The position numbers and the translations under genes are program-made. Source: JADJGC01 sp964576925 (lineage in GTDB: Bacteria; Zixibacteria; MSB-5A5; CAIYYT01). Taken from it: a stretch of 64,000 nt of DNA. Shown one piece after another: positions 43,509 to 52,292 of this stretch. The notes beneath the pieces are model-generated. The model was not told where the DNA came from, did not search any database, and was given only the letters and a program-made list of their open reading frames with translations. Position 1 is the first letter of the stretch, and the number at the start of each line of letters is the position of its first letter. The stretch is taken from contig CAZNWJ010000011.1 of NCBI GenBank assembly GCA_964576925.1, forward strand, positions 1 to 64,000, written 5' to 3'.

Positions 43509-44099
43509 ATGCCGAGACAGTCCACGGCGCGCTTGCGCAAATCGATTGAGAAACTCGAACTCAAGATCCAAACTGAAAAGAAGCAACTCGCGCAGATGCG
43601 TCAATCACTGCCGCCGCTCGAGGTTGCCGACTACGAATTCACTTCGAAATCCGGCGGCAAGACGAAGCTCTCGAAGCTCTTCAAGAAGCACGACGAACTT
43701 CTCCTGATCCACAACATGGGAGTTCGCTGTGCCTACTGCACGATGTGGGCTGACGGATTCAATGGCCTGCGTGAACATCTTGCCAATCGCACCGCATTTG
43801 TGGTTGTGTCACCCGATCAGCCGAAGGTCATGAGCGCGTTCGCCAAGAGCCGCAATTGGAAGTTCCCGATCTACTCGCACGCCGGCACGAGTTTTGGGCG
43901 AGACCTGGAGTTTGCTGATGAAAAGGGCAATCCCTGGCCGGGCGTGTCGACGTTTTTCAAGAACCCCGATGGACGGATCTATCGCGTGGCTTATGCCTAT
44001 TTCGGTCCGGGCGACGACTACTGCGCGACATGGCACTTGTTTGACCTTCTGCCGCGAGGAACGAACAAGTGGGGACCGAAATTCAGCTACAAGAAGTAG
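43509..44099 (+). CDS. DUF899 thioredoxin-like protein
   Basis: The 196-residue protein has a helical N-terminus (residues 1-37, KSIEKLELKIQTEKKQLAQM). The DUF899 core includes the family signature GVRCAYCTMWADGFNGLREH, followed by AFVVVSPDQPKV and FFKNPDGRIYRV. The CAYC pair sits where thioredoxins carry their active site. The function of the family is unknown. GCAGGAGG precedes the ATG. It is transcribed convergently with the dockerin genes, seven bases from the next stop. Confidence 0.88.
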   Translation: MPRQSTARLRKSIEKLELKIQTEKKQLAQMRQSLPPLEVADYEFTSKSGGKTKLSKLFKKHDELLLIHNMGVRCAYCTMWADGFNGLREHLANRTAFVVVSPDQPKVMSAFAKSRNWKFPIYSHAGTSFGRDLEFADEKGNPWPGVSTFFKNPDGRIYRVAYAYFGPGDDYCATWHLFDLLPRGTNKWGPKFSYKK

Positions 44100-44105
44100 C
44101 GGCCA

Positions 44106-45311
44106 TCACGGACAAGCGGCACATGGGGATTGGCCGCCGCCAAAGATGTAGGTGATCAGGTAGACGGCGTCGGAAATCGTAATGAGTCCGTTGCAGTCGG
44201 CATCACCATTCACGATTGAGTTGGGTGGTGGTCCGCCGCCGAAAATGTAGGTGATTAGATAGACGGCATCGGAGATCGTCACAAGGCTGTTGTTGTCGGC
44301 GTCGCCACAGATCAGCTCGCAGGCATCGCCAATGCCGTTGCTGTTGCTGTCGGCTTGATCTGGATTAAAAGTTGCTGGGCAATTGTCCAACGAATCGGTG
44401 ATTCCGTCGCTGTCGCCATCAGGAGCGGCGCTCGCGAACGGGCTGTCGTTAGACCAGATTGGACCTGCAGGGGATCCACCATAGCGGCGGATGCCGTGGC
44501 TGGGTCCGCCGACTACGCCAGACACATCGAAGAGCGTATCCCCTGCCCCTTCGTCGAAATGGTAGAGCGCGGCAGTAAGGTCATCGGTTGTGAATGGATT
44601 TGACGAGGGCGTGAACGAACTGGAATAGCGCAACGACGTTGAGAGGCGCAATTCGTCGAACAAACCTCTGTAAGATGGATAAGCCGCTCCGGCATCGTGT
44701 TTTTCCGCGCCGATGACTAGAAAGGGGTCGGAATTTACGCACGGTCCACCACAGTGGTTTCCCGGTATCCCGTCATCGGGATATGAAATGTCGCCATCGG
44801 GACCATCGGCCATCGCCTCGAGTTGTCCGTCAACGTAAAGCCAGATCATTCCATCGGACCTTCGACGCTGCAGCGCGATGTGATGCCAATTGTCGTCAAG
44901 CACCCCCGAGGAACTGCAGATCGTGAAGTCACCCGTTTCCTCGCCGCTGACTCCGAAAACAACACGGCCGCCGGCGACAGAGACGCCGAATTTGCGGTCC
45001 TGGTTGTAGCGATCGCGATCGAGAATAATGTTACCGTAGATCCAGTTGATGTTGCTGCCACAATCGACCTGGGGTGAAGGGTTGTCGGCCCCGGTGGCGT
45101 GCATCCAGAACTCAATCGTGAAATCGCCGGCGCCGATGTCAGCCGGCGGTCCGGGGTCGGTATTTGCAGGGTCGTCGATGCGAATCTTCACGCGGTCAAG
45201 ATCGGGGGCGGCCACGCCGTTTCCGTAGAATCGAAGCGAACGCTGTTCTGCCGATGCTGCGAGTGCGCCGAACCATATGATTAGAACGATCGGCGTCAGG
45301 AGCAAGCGCAC
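44106..45311 (-). CDS. Secreted LamG-domain protein with thrombospondin-3-like and dockerin repeats
   Basis: The 401-residue protein has a signal peptide (MRLLLTPIVLIIWFGALAAS) and a LamG/concanavalin-like domain (FTIEFWMHATGAD; NWHHIALQRRRSDGMIWLYV; GLFDELRLSTSLRYSS). A TSP3-like calcium repeat (DSDGITDSLDNCPATFNPDQ) follows, and then two very regular dockerin repeats (CGDADNNSLVTISDAVYLIT; DADCNGLITISDAVYLITYI). It probably binds carbohydrate and docks to a cohesin. The GTG start overlaps the neighbouring dockerin/cohesin-like gene by 16 bases. Confidence 0.88.
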   Translation of the reverse strand: MRLLLTPIVLIIWFGALAASAEQRSLRFYGNGVAAPDLDRVKIRIDDPANTDPGPPADIGAGDFTIEFWMHATGADNPSPQVDCGSNINWIYGNIILDRDRYNQDRKFGVSVAGGRVVFGVSGEETGDFTICSSSGVLDDNWHHIALQRRRSDGMIWLYVDGQLEAMADGPDGDISYPDDGIPGNHCGGPCVNSDPFLVIGAEKHDAGAAYPSYRGLFDELRLSTSLRYSSSFTPSSNPFTTDDLTAALYHFDEGAGDTLFDVSGVVGGPSHGIRRYGGSPAGPIWSNDSPFASAAPDGDSDGITDSLDNCPATFNPDQADSNSNGIGDACELICGDADNNSLVTISDAVYLITYIFGGGPPPNSIVNGDADCNGLITISDAVYLITYIFGGGQSPCAACP

Positions 45312-46162
45312 GGTGGAGGGCCTCCGGCAAAGATATAACTGATCAGATAGACACCGTCAGAAATCGTGATCAAGCCGTTGCAGTCGACGTCTCCGGTAGA
45401 CGGAGGATTGGGAGCAGGGCCGCTGCCGAAGATGTAGGAGATCAAGTATACTACATCGGAGACGTTGACGATGTCGTTGGCGTCCGCATCGCCGCATATA
45501 GAGTAATTCTTGGCCGCTCCAAACTGCAGATCGATTTCAAACAGGATCTTGTCGGCGACAACCAGACAGCTATCCGGCGCACCGATGAACGGCAGGCGGC
45601 TGCTTTCGGGATAGTTGGCATTGTCCGGCTCAACCCACAAGAGAGCGCCGTTGTAATCGCGCACGGTATTCAAGAGAATCAGGGTGTCGCCGCGTTTGTT
45701 CGCGGCTGCGTTATCGCCACAGAGTCCCCAGTGAAACGGAAACACTTGATGCGTGCTGTCATTCCAGTCCCAGAGAGCGAAAAAAGTCAATTTTGCGATC
45801 GCGCCTTTTGGATAGTAGTCCGCTGAGTCGGGAGTGATTGGCCCGTTGACGATATCCGCGATGCAGAAGATGTTAACGGTGTTCTTGATCGGATCGTGCG
45901 CGGGCTGGAAGTACTCCCAGTTATTGAGTCCGGTATCCTGGTCGACGGAAACAAAACTGAAGAGCGAATCGTTGTAGCGAATCGTCAGATCGATGCCGCC
46001 GAGCTGGCGCGTTGATTCCATAAGTATGCGAATCTCGAAGAGATTGCCGGTCTCGACGCCGCTGGGGGCGAACACCCGGGCCTTGACGACTTCGCCAATT
46101 CCGGATTGCGGGGAGAGTATTGTGATCAGGAAGCTAAAGACTGCAAGAAGCACCTTGTTCAT
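45296..46162 (-). CDS. Secreted protein with cohesin-like and dockerin domains
   Basis: The 288-residue protein has a signal peptide (MNKVLLAVFSFLITILSPQS). A cohesin-like beta-sandwich at about 25-230 (VFAPSGVETGNLFEIRIL; GGIDLTIRYNDSLFSFVSVD; GAIAKLTFFALWDWN) leads to two dockerin repeats (CGDADANDIVNVSDVVYLIS; DVDCNGLITISDGVYLISYI). A protein with both halves could polymerise or link partners; the cohesin assignment is inference. The ATG at 46162 has GAGGT seven bases upstream, so a 16-codon extension is rejected. Confidence 0.8.
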   Translation of the reverse strand: MNKVLLAVFSFLITILSPQSGIGEVVKARVFAPSGVETGNLFEIRILMESTRQLGGIDLTIRYNDSLFSFVSVDQDTGLNNWEYFQPAHDPIKNTVNIFCIADIVNGPITPDSADYYPKGAIAKLTFFALWDWNDSTHQVFPFHWGLCGDNAAANKRGDTLILLNTVRDYNGALLWVEPDNANYPESSRLPFIGAPDSCLVVADKILFEIDLQFGAAKNYSICGDADANDIVNVSDVVYLISYIFGSGPAPNPPSTGDVDCNGLITISDGVYLISYIFAGGPPPCACS

Positions 46163-46336
46163 ACTAAGACCTCGCTGATACGCCACCGGACAAGCCGCCA
46201 GCGCGTGCATCGATAGATTGTTGGTCGTTAGCAGTTAGGGCTTCTCGTAATCCTCGCTGAATCGTGGTCAGTATCAACAGCGAATATAGCCGAAATCCCA
46301 AATTGCGCAAGTCCATTTTCCGTTGAGAAGCATAAA

Positions 46337-46367
46337 CGACAGCGCCGGCGTAACACCGGCGCTGTCG
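46337..46367 (-). terminator. Terminator hairpin after the lipoprotein gene
   Basis: A perfect 12-bp stem CGACAGCGCCGG / CCGGCGCTGTCG with a 7-base loop lies 23 bases after the stop at 46390. A short TTT follows on the minus strand. Confidence 0.7.
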
Positions 46368-46389
46368 AGATTCGTTCTAGTCTATTCGA

Positions 46390-47322
46390 CTAACGCGATC
46401 GGCTGAACAGACTTCGCGCCACATGCTCGACGGCGTCGACCATCGTCGCAGCTCCCAGGGAGCAGTCAATCGTCATCTCGTACTCGTCGAACTCAATGTT
46501 TCCGGCGCGGACCTTGACGCGATAGGTTTGCTGGTCCAAGACGGTAACCTCGACCGACCAGGTCGTGAACACAACCTGATCGCCGATAAACTGCGAACTC
46601 ACGTTCTCCGTCAAGGAGTAGCTCACGGAACCGGAGACGGCGCACGCGGTGCCTGATTCCGCGACCGGCTTGGCGATCGCCAGATCATCGGTCTCGAGAA
46701 CAACAATCGCTGTACCCTCGATAATCTTGCCCAGGGTATCGATAGCGGTGCTTACTTCAAGGCGAATTTCGCCGTCAACGATAATCGTCTGGTCGGTGAG
46801 GTTGTCGTAACGAACGTCGCTGCGCCAGCCGAAGTCGGTTGGAATTTCGTCTTCCGAGATGTGCTCGATGTCCACCCGCGCTATCCCGTGGACAAAATCG
46901 GTCGTTTCGTCGGGGAGGAACTGCGTCGCCCCTGACGTATTCTTGAACTGGATCGAGTCGCGCCAATGGACATCATGAAACGGCAGCACGCCATGTTCAG
47001 AATGGGTGGAGAAGAATCCTTCCCACCAACCGGATAACGCATGATAGATGACAAATACGGAATCGTGATCGGGGGTCGCCGCTTTGCCCAGTTCCAAGTC
47101 ATAGCCGTAATCGCCGTCTTCCACACCGTCGGTACGGTTCAGTCCGGAAGTCAGGAGATAGCTGGCGAGCGGGACGATAGACTCGTTCAGTTCCTGCACC
47201 TGCAGATACTGCTCGTCCAAGTCCGGGTCAGGAACGGTTATCTTCTCTTTTTCCGAGCAGGATGAGATAATCGCCAGTGAGGCAACCGCCGCAATGATCG
47301 CGACCAGGGGTCGAAAACGCAT
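46390..47322 (-). CDS. Lipoprotein of unknown function
   Basis: The 310-residue protein has a lipoprotein signal (MRFRPLVAIIAAVASLAIIS, lipobox ISSC, cysteine 22). The remainder is beta-rich and acidic and matches no family I recognise (LVQ-like start EQYLQVQELNESIVPLASYL; C-terminal domain TWSVEVTVLDQQTYRVKVRA). The ATG at 47322 has GGAGGAG upstream, so ten extra in-frame codons are rejected. It lies downstream of the receiver gene, with a terminator behind it. Confidence 0.7.
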   Translation of the reverse strand: MRFRPLVAIIAAVASLAIISSCSEKEKITVPDPDLDEQYLQVQELNESIVPLASYLLTSGLNRTDGVEDGDYGYDLELGKAATPDHDSVFVIYHALSGWWEGFFSTHSEHGVLPFHDVHWRDSIQFKNTSGATQFLPDETTDFVHGIARVDIEHISEDEIPTDFGWRSDVRYDNLTDQTIIVDGEIRLEVSTAIDTLGKIIEGTAIVVLETDDLAIAKPVAESGTACAVSGSVSYSLTENVSSQFIGDQVVFTTWSVEVTVLDQQTYRVKVRAGNIEFDEYEMTIDCSLGAATMVDAVEHVARSLFSRSR

Positions 47323-47405
47323 AAATGGATCTCCTCCGAGTTGTGAATACATTTGCCGGCAGCAGTAATCGTTTTACACACGGCGTTGAGCCGACGCTGG
47401 GGGTT

Positions 47406-47780
47406 TTAAAAGTTAAGTGACAATTCGTCGAGCATCTTCCGCAGATGCTTGAGTTTGACCGGCTTCGGCAGATAGTAGTCGATGCCGTCGGCCACCGAGA
47501 TCTTGTGCGTATTGCCGGAATCAAAGGTCGACATCACGGCAACTTTGGTCTCCGGACTGCTCTGGCGAATCTGCTTGAGCAGACTTACGCCGTCGACCTT
47601 GGGCATGCGCGAATCGGCGATGACGAGCTTGTACTGGTTTTCGTTGACCTTGGTGAAGGCTTGTTCGGGTGTATTGGCGCTGTCGGTCGTGACGCGAAGA
47701 TGATCGAACATCTCCACGAGAATTTTCGCGGTGTCTCCGAAATCATCGACAATCAACACCTTTGAATCATGTTTTGGCAT
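47406..47780 (-). CDS. Stand-alone response-regulator receiver domain
   Basis: The 124-residue CheY-like protein has the acidic pair D12-D13 (VLIVDDFGD), the phospho-acceptor D56 in LVIADSRMPKVDG, the switch S/T84-85 (VAVMSTFD) and lysine 106 (YYLPKPVKL). There is no output domain. It is followed by the lipoprotein gene and is divergent from the Omp85-like gene. No histidine kinase is adjacent, so the partner is unknown. Confidence 0.92.
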   Translation of the reverse strand: MPKHDSKVLIVDDFGDTAKILVEMFDHLRVTTDSANTPEQAFTKVNENQYKLVIADSRMPKVDGVSLLKQIRQSSPETKVAVMSTFDSGNTHKISVADGIDYYLPKPVKLKHLRKMLDELSLNF

Positions 47781-47956
47781 AAGGTTAACCTACCTCCCTG
47801 TTTCAATTATCGGCCTGCCCACTCCCTAATATTACACCCGAAGTGTTTGAATTGTGTTAAAATTCTGAAGTACAGCTACTTATATTGGCGCTGCGAAGCG
47901 CCACAACGGCGTAAAAGCGCAAGCTTAAATTGGAAAGCTCTTAGCTACGTTTCAGC

Positions 47957-49249
47957 ATGATACGTTCGCGAATCTATTATGCCATCGCCTGTTTTTTGTT
48001 AGCTCTTCCCTTGCTGACTCCACTCCCCGTGTCGGCGCAAGAACTGGAAGCGGAAATTGCAGGCAAGCCAATTCGCTCGATTGGCTTTGAGGGAAAGTTC
48101 AAGCTGCGCCGCTATATCCTGCACCGCGAATTGACGGTCGCGGTCGGCGACTCGCTTGATCTGGAATCTCTCGATCACGATCGCCGGCGAATCGAGAGCT
48201 TTGGCATCTTCTCCAAGGTCGAGCCTCGGCTCGAGACCGACGGCGACTCTGTCGACATCATCTTCAACCTGCGCGAAGTGTGGACTCTCCTGCCGCTTGT
48301 CGCGATTGGTTCCACCGACGAAAAGCTGGACTGGTCGCTGGGTGTTGCCGAACGCAACCTGCTCGGTTTCTATGTTCAGAGCGCCGTCTTGTTTCGCCGC
48401 TACGAAGGCAAGAACTCCGGGTTCTTCTCGATCACCGCTCCCCGAGCCTTCGGAAAGGACCTCTCGCTCAGCCTGGCGCTGTCGGACCAACGCGAAATCG
48501 AGCCGCTGACAACGCACGGCTTACGCGCCGATTACGACTATCAACACAAGGCGATCTCGGCGGCGGTGGGACGGAGGCTTCAGGAACAGATCTACGGATA
48601 TGTCTCCGGCGGGTACGACCGGGAAAACTGGACATGGCGCGATCAACCCGTGGACCGGACGCATTTCCCGGCGACGATTGATTACCCGCGCTACTTCGTC
48701 GGTACGGGTGTCGTCCTCGGACGAGTCTACTACGATCACTATTTCTATACCGGTGTTGATCTTAGCAACGACATCGCTTTGATCAACGAGCGGCCGGCCG
48801 GTCGATTCAAGAAGTGGCGCTATTCCATTGGCGCACGGGGATACAAGATCCTGGGACCGGTCAACCTGGCCGGCCGAGTTGTCATGCGGACGTCGTCTGC
48901 CGACGAGCGGGTTCAGCCGTACTCCGTTTCCGGCGAAGCCAATGTTCGCGGTTACTCCGACAAGATCGAGCGGGGCGACCGTCTCCTGACCGGCAATTTC
49001 GAGGTGCGATTCGAGTTCTGGGATCGCAAGATTTTCTACGGTCAACTTGCGGCATTTGCCGATTACGGCGCCATTTGGGGCCGGGGCCGCTCCGCTGCCG
49101 ATGCCTTTGCAGAGCCTTACTGGTCGATTGGCGCCGGCCTGCGCGGTGCAATTCAGCAATTTCTGGGGCGGATCGGCCGGCTGGACGTGGCGCTCAATCC
49201 GCGCACGGGCGAATTCAGGTATTATCTTTCGACATCGCAGTTCTTCTGA
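47957..49249 (+). CDS. Omp85/BamA-like outer-membrane protein with one POTRA domain
   Basis: The 430-residue protein has a signal peptide (ending VSAQ). A single POTRA domain at about 37-110 (IRSIGFEGKFKLRRYILHRE; ESFGIFSKVEPRLETDGDSV) precedes a C-terminal barrel with the Omp85 hallmark VRGYSD-type NVRGYSDKIERGDRLLTGNF and the final aromatic TSQFF. BamA itself has five POTRA domains, so this is a shorter relative. It could insert or export a partner. It heads a plus-strand run with an ABC exporter. The RBS is weak. Confidence 0.8.
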   Translation: MIRSRIYYAIACFLLALPLLTPLPVSAQELEAEIAGKPIRSIGFEGKFKLRRYILHRELTVAVGDSLDLESLDHDRRRIESFGIFSKVEPRLETDGDSVDIIFNLREVWTLLPLVAIGSTDEKLDWSLGVAERNLLGFYVQSAVLFRRYEGKNSGFFSITAPRAFGKDLSLSLALSDQREIEPLTTHGLRADYDYQHKAISAAVGRRLQEQIYGYVSGGYDRENWTWRDQPVDRTHFPATIDYPRYFVGTGVVLGRVYYDHYFYTGVDLSNDIALINERPAGRFKKWRYSIGARGYKILGPVNLAGRVVMRTSSADERVQPYSVSGEANVRGYSDKIERGDRLLTGNFEVRFEFWDRKIFYGQLAAFADYGAIWGRGRSAADAFAEPYWSIGAGLRGAIQQFLGRIGRLDVALNPRTGEFRYYLSTSQFF

Positions 49250-49311
49250 GAGGGCTCAGAATCTCCAACTGCGTTTTTTGATTGTACAATGTGACGGGCG
49301 GCGATATTGTA

Positions 49312-49611
49312 GTGCGCTTTCAAGGAAAGGAGTCGGTCATCGACAAGCTCTATAAATTCCTGGGCATTCTGATGCCGATCGCGGCGGCCGTGGTCGGCTA
49401 TCTTGTCCTGACGATGCTCAACATCCGCGAAGTCTCGACTGAAAACGATTTCATTACGGCGATGCTGCACTCCGACGGAGTCTACAACGCCGTTGAGAAA
49501 ATGAAGTCGGTGGCAGCTGTGGCGATCTTCGCGCTCGGTGTTTGTTTCGGAATTGTCACGTTCGGAATCGGCATCGTCTTGGCCCGGCTGAAAAGACTCG
49601 GAGCGCGTTAA
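49312..49611 (+). CDS. Small two-helix membrane protein, unknown
   Basis: The ~99-residue protein has two membrane helices (LGILMPIAAAVVGYLVLTML; VAAVAIFALGVCFGIVTFGI) around a short loop and a basic end (ARLKRLGAR). No family recognised. The start is uncertain: GTG 49312 is used here, but the best Shine-Dalgarno in the region (AAAGGAG, 49326-49332) stands six bases before an ATC at 49339. Two bases separate it from the next gene, so it belongs to the ABC operon. Confidence 0.6.
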   Translation: MRFQGKESVIDKLYKFLGILMPIAAAVVGYLVLTMLNIREVSTENDFITAMLHSDGVYNAVEKMKSVAAVAIFALGVCFGIVTFGIGIVLARLKRLGAR

Positions 49612-49612
49612 G

Positions 49613-50200
49613 GTGAGTCTCTGGCGGCGCATACCGACTCGAGCTTACTTGATCACAATGCTCCTGGCGATTGTCGGCGTGTTGACGTGGAACTACTTCA
49701 TCGTTACCGCCACAACGTCTTCAATTCAACGCGGGCGGAGCTTCGAGCAGCTGGAATTCGAGTTGAATACCGGCGAGACGGTTACCTTGCCGGATACCAC
49801 GGCGCAGTACATTGTCTTGATATTCTGGGCGGCGGCATCGGAGCGGAGCCTGAGTTTGCTTAATGAAGCCAAGGCGGCGCTGCAGTCCGGGGAGTACGAT
49901 TCGCTGATGCGATTTTTCTGGGTCAACCTGCCCGACTCGATCGAGCAAATTCGCTCCGCTGTTGACTTTGATGATCTCGCGCTTCCGTTTGGCCATCGAC
50001 CGCGGGGCCAGTTTATGGAACAATTCCAGATCAGGTCACTTCCATTGACGGTAGTTTTTTCCGGGGATGGATCGGTACTAAGCACGCAGGAAGGCTACCA
50101 GACCGGCGATCTAACTTCCCTGCTCAAGAACCTTGTCCTGATGAGCCGGTCAACCGGCTTCCAGGGAGAATTTCGTTTTGGAACCGGGGGTGACAAGTGA
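49613..50200 (+). CDS. Membrane-anchored thioredoxin-fold protein lacking active-site cysteines
   Basis: The 195-residue protein starts with a membrane anchor (residues 12-31) followed by a TlpA/thioredoxin-like domain. The strand and active-site region read IVLIFWAAASERSLSLLNEA, where TlpA proteins have FW-x-x-WCxxC; both cysteines are replaced, with serines at 76 and 79. The cis-proline loop (RSLPLTVVF) is kept. It is therefore likely a redox-inactive chaperone or binding protein. The start is GTG, two bases after the previous stop; it overlaps the ABC ATPase gene by four bases. Confidence 0.75.
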   Translation: MSLWRRIPTRAYLITMLLAIVGVLTWNYFIVTATTSSIQRGRSFEQLEFELNTGETVTLPDTTAQYIVLIFWAAASERSLSLLNEAKAALQSGEYDSLMRFFWVNLPDSIEQIRSAVDFDDLALPFGHRPRGQFMEQFQIRSLPLTVVFSGDGSVLSTQEGYQTGDLTSLLKNLVLMSRSTGFQGEFRFGTGGDK

Positions 50201-51129
50201 TCCCGGCGATCCGCTTTATCGATGTCTCCAAAACCTATCGTGAGCGCGGCAACCGCATGGAAGCGCTCAAGAACGTCAGCTTTGAAGTTCCACGCGGGGA
50301 AATCTGTGGATTTCTCGGTCCCAATGGCGCGGGCAAGACGACGGCGATGCATACTCTAATGGATTTCATCCAACCGACTTCAGGGCACGCCCACATTCTG
50401 GGAATCGACTCGCGGAATCCGGATGCCCGGCGGTCGGTCGGATTTCTACCGGAGATTTTCAATTTCGACGCATTCATGACCGGCGCGGACTTTCTCCGGC
50501 TGTTTGGCGCGCTCGGCGGCGCCACGCGAGACAAAGTGGAAGCGGCGATCCCTGAGTTGCTCAGTTTTCTGGAAATGCCGGATGCCGGACGCGTGCGCAT
50601 TCGCAACTATTCCAAAGGCATGACACAGAAGATCGGCCTGGCACAAGCCTTAATCGCTGATCCCGATGTGCTTATTCTCGATGAGCCCACTTCCGGGATG
50701 GATCCCATTGCGAAAGCAAAGATCAAGGAGTTGCTGGTAAAGCTGCGCTCCGAGGGCAAAACAATTTTCCTTTCGACGCATATTCTCTCAGATATTGAAG
50801 ATATTGCCGATTCAGTCGCGATCATCAACCAGGGTCAACTACTGGCATTCGATCGTCTCGCCAACTTGCTTGACAGCGGCGGGACATCCTATCGCATCGT
50901 CTACCTGGGCGGGGAGCAGGCACTCATCGAGCACCTTTCCGGCCTCGCCGAGGTGTCGAGTGAGAAAGACACGACGATTGTCGTCTGCGGCAATCGCGAG
51001 ACCAAGGATTCTGCTTTGTCGAGCATTCTCGCGGCCGGGGCTGACATTGTGTCGGTTGCGCCGGTGCGCGCCAGCCTGCTCGGCAAGTTCCTCGAACTGG
51101 TGCAACACCAGGAGGTGGTGCGTGATTAA
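50197..51129 (+). CDS. ABC transporter ATP-binding protein
   Basis: The 310-residue ATPase has Walker A GPNGAGKTTAMHTLMDF, signature YSKGMTQKIGLAQALIADPD (LSGGQ region), Walker B VLILDEPTSGMDPIAK, and the switch histidine in FLSTHILSDIED. The C-terminal extension of about 90 residues is typical of NatA/NosF-type exporters. It pairs with the permease gene that overlaps it by eight bases. The start is GTG at 50197. Confidence 0.95.
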   Translation: MIPAIRFIDVSKTYRERGNRMEALKNVSFEVPRGEICGFLGPNGAGKTTAMHTLMDFIQPTSGHAHILGIDSRNPDARRSVGFLPEIFNFDAFMTGADFLRLFGALGGATRDKVEAAIPELLSFLEMPDAGRVRIRNYSKGMTQKIGLAQALIADPDVLILDEPTSGMDPIAKAKIKELLVKLRSEGKTIFLSTHILSDIEDIADSVAIINQGQLLAFDRLANLLDSGGTSYRIVYLGGEQALIEHLSGLAEVSSEKDTTIVVCGNRETKDSALSSILAAGADIVSVAPVRASLLGKFLELVQHQEVVRD

Positions 51130-51898
51130 CCGACTGGCCTTGCACAAGCTGCAGAAGCTGCGCTCATCGAAGATGCTGTTGGTGTTCGTGATTGGCTGCG
51201 GCTTCCTGGCGCTGGTGACGGTTATTCCGCCGGTGGTGTTTGCGGCTTACCAGGGGGTCAGCATAGGCAGCGAGATCGCCGCAGGATTTTTCGAACTGCT
51301 CGTTGGAATCGGGCAGATTGCCGCTTTGTTTCTTGGTGTCACGACCTGGCGACCCGATTACAAAGACGGTACACTACTGACGTTCGCTGCACGGCCGATA
51401 GCGAGAGTTGAATTGTTGGTCGGAAAGATCCTGGGTTCGATCTATGCCCTGCTCATTTTCCTGGCGATTTCACTGTTGATCTACCTGCTGTTGCATTTGA
51501 TCTTCTTGCGCTTTGCGATTCCCGCCGTGAGCCTGCTGTACTTGTTGCAGGTGTTCCTGAGCTGGATGGCGACGTTCTCGATCGGATTGTTCTTTTCCAG
51601 TTTCTCGGGGACGTTGATGGCCTCGGTGCTTGGGGCTCTGTATTTTCTGATCAGCATGATTGGCCGCCAATTGGCGAATCTCCCCGAGAGCACCCTGACC
51701 TTCATTGGCAAAGCCGTCCGCATGATTTCGATCGATCGCGACCTCGGGTATAGTCTGGCACAAGTTCTTAGTTCAGATCTGGGGAGTCTTGCACCGCTAT
51801 GGAAAGCATCCGGATACTATGTGCTCTGGACTCTACTCCTGATCTGCGCTTCGATACTGCTTTTCGCCCGCCGCGAGTTCATGGGGAAGAGGTCTTGA
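51122..51898 (+). CDS. ABC-2-type permease
   Basis: The 258-residue membrane protein starts at GTG 51122 (MINRLALHKLQKLRSSKMLL) and has about six hydrophobic helices (LLVFVIGCGFLALVTVIPPV; YLLLHLIFLRFA; LYFLISMIGRQLANL). The segment FLGVTTWRPDYKDGTLLTFA, with a following PIARVELLVGKI, is the NosY-like pattern for 'gene rearranged' permeases. The frame is open much further upstream, but that part is a shadow of the ATPase gene. Its substrate is unknown. Confidence 0.9.
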   Translation: MINRLALHKLQKLRSSKMLLVFVIGCGFLALVTVIPPVVFAAYQGVSIGSEIAAGFFELLVGIGQIAALFLGVTTWRPDYKDGTLLTFAARPIARVELLVGKILGSIYALLIFLAISLLIYLLLHLIFLRFAIPAVSLLYLLQVFLSWMATFSIGLFFSSFSGTLMASVLGALYFLISMIGRQLANLPESTLTFIGKAVRMISIDRDLGYSLAQVLSSDLGSLAPLWKASGYYVLWTLLLICASILLFARREFMGKRS

Positions 51899-52278
51899 AT
51901 CCGCTCGCAAAGATCTTCTGGATCGCGGGCGGCGGCGCTGCGGGGGCCTTGGCCCGTTATGGCCTGACCGGTCTGGTGTTTCGAATCTACGGCGGGACTT
52001 TTCCTGCCGGCACGTTTGTCGTGAACATCGTCGGCTGTTTTCTGTTCGGCTTGGTCTGGCCGCTGGCGGAAGAGCGACTGATTGTCAGCGGCGAGTTGCG
52101 GACGATCATCTTGGTCGGGTTCGTGGGTTCGTTCACAACCTTTTCGACATTCATCTTTGAGTCGCACGAACTCCTGCGTGATGCGCAGTGGCTGGCAACC
52201 GCCGTCAACATTTTCGGACAGACCTTCCTGGGAATTGCGGCTCTGCTGCTGGGGCTCTGGATCGGACGATCCATCTAA
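51895..52278 (+). CDS. crcB: Fluoride channel CrcB/Fluc
   Basis: The ~127-residue protein has four helices and the Fluc motifs: GGGAAGALARYGLTG, GTFVVNIVGCFLFGLVWPL and VGFVGSFTTFSTFIFESHEL, including the sodium- and fluoride-binding regions. It exports fluoride as a dual-topology dimer. The start is TTG at 51895, overlapping the permease stop (TTGA), with AGAGG upstream. No fluoride riboswitch was recognised. DUF190 follows, as in many genomes. Confidence 0.93.
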   Translation: MNPLAKIFWIAGGGAAGALARYGLTGLVFRIYGGTFPAGTFVVNIVGCFLFGLVWPLAEERLIVSGELRTIILVGFVGSFTTFSTFIFESHELLRDAQWLATAVNIFGQTFLGIAALLLGLWIGRSI

Positions 52279-52292
52279 ACGAAGGAGAGGGA

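Noticed and set aside
50795..51121. Upstream extension of the ABC permease frame
   Set aside because: This part is out of frame with the ABC ATPase that it overlaps; the GTG at 51122 gives a normal permease.
51800..51895. Fluoride riboswitch ahead of crcB
   Set aside because: crcB starts inside the permease stop codon, with no leader that could hold the riboswitch.
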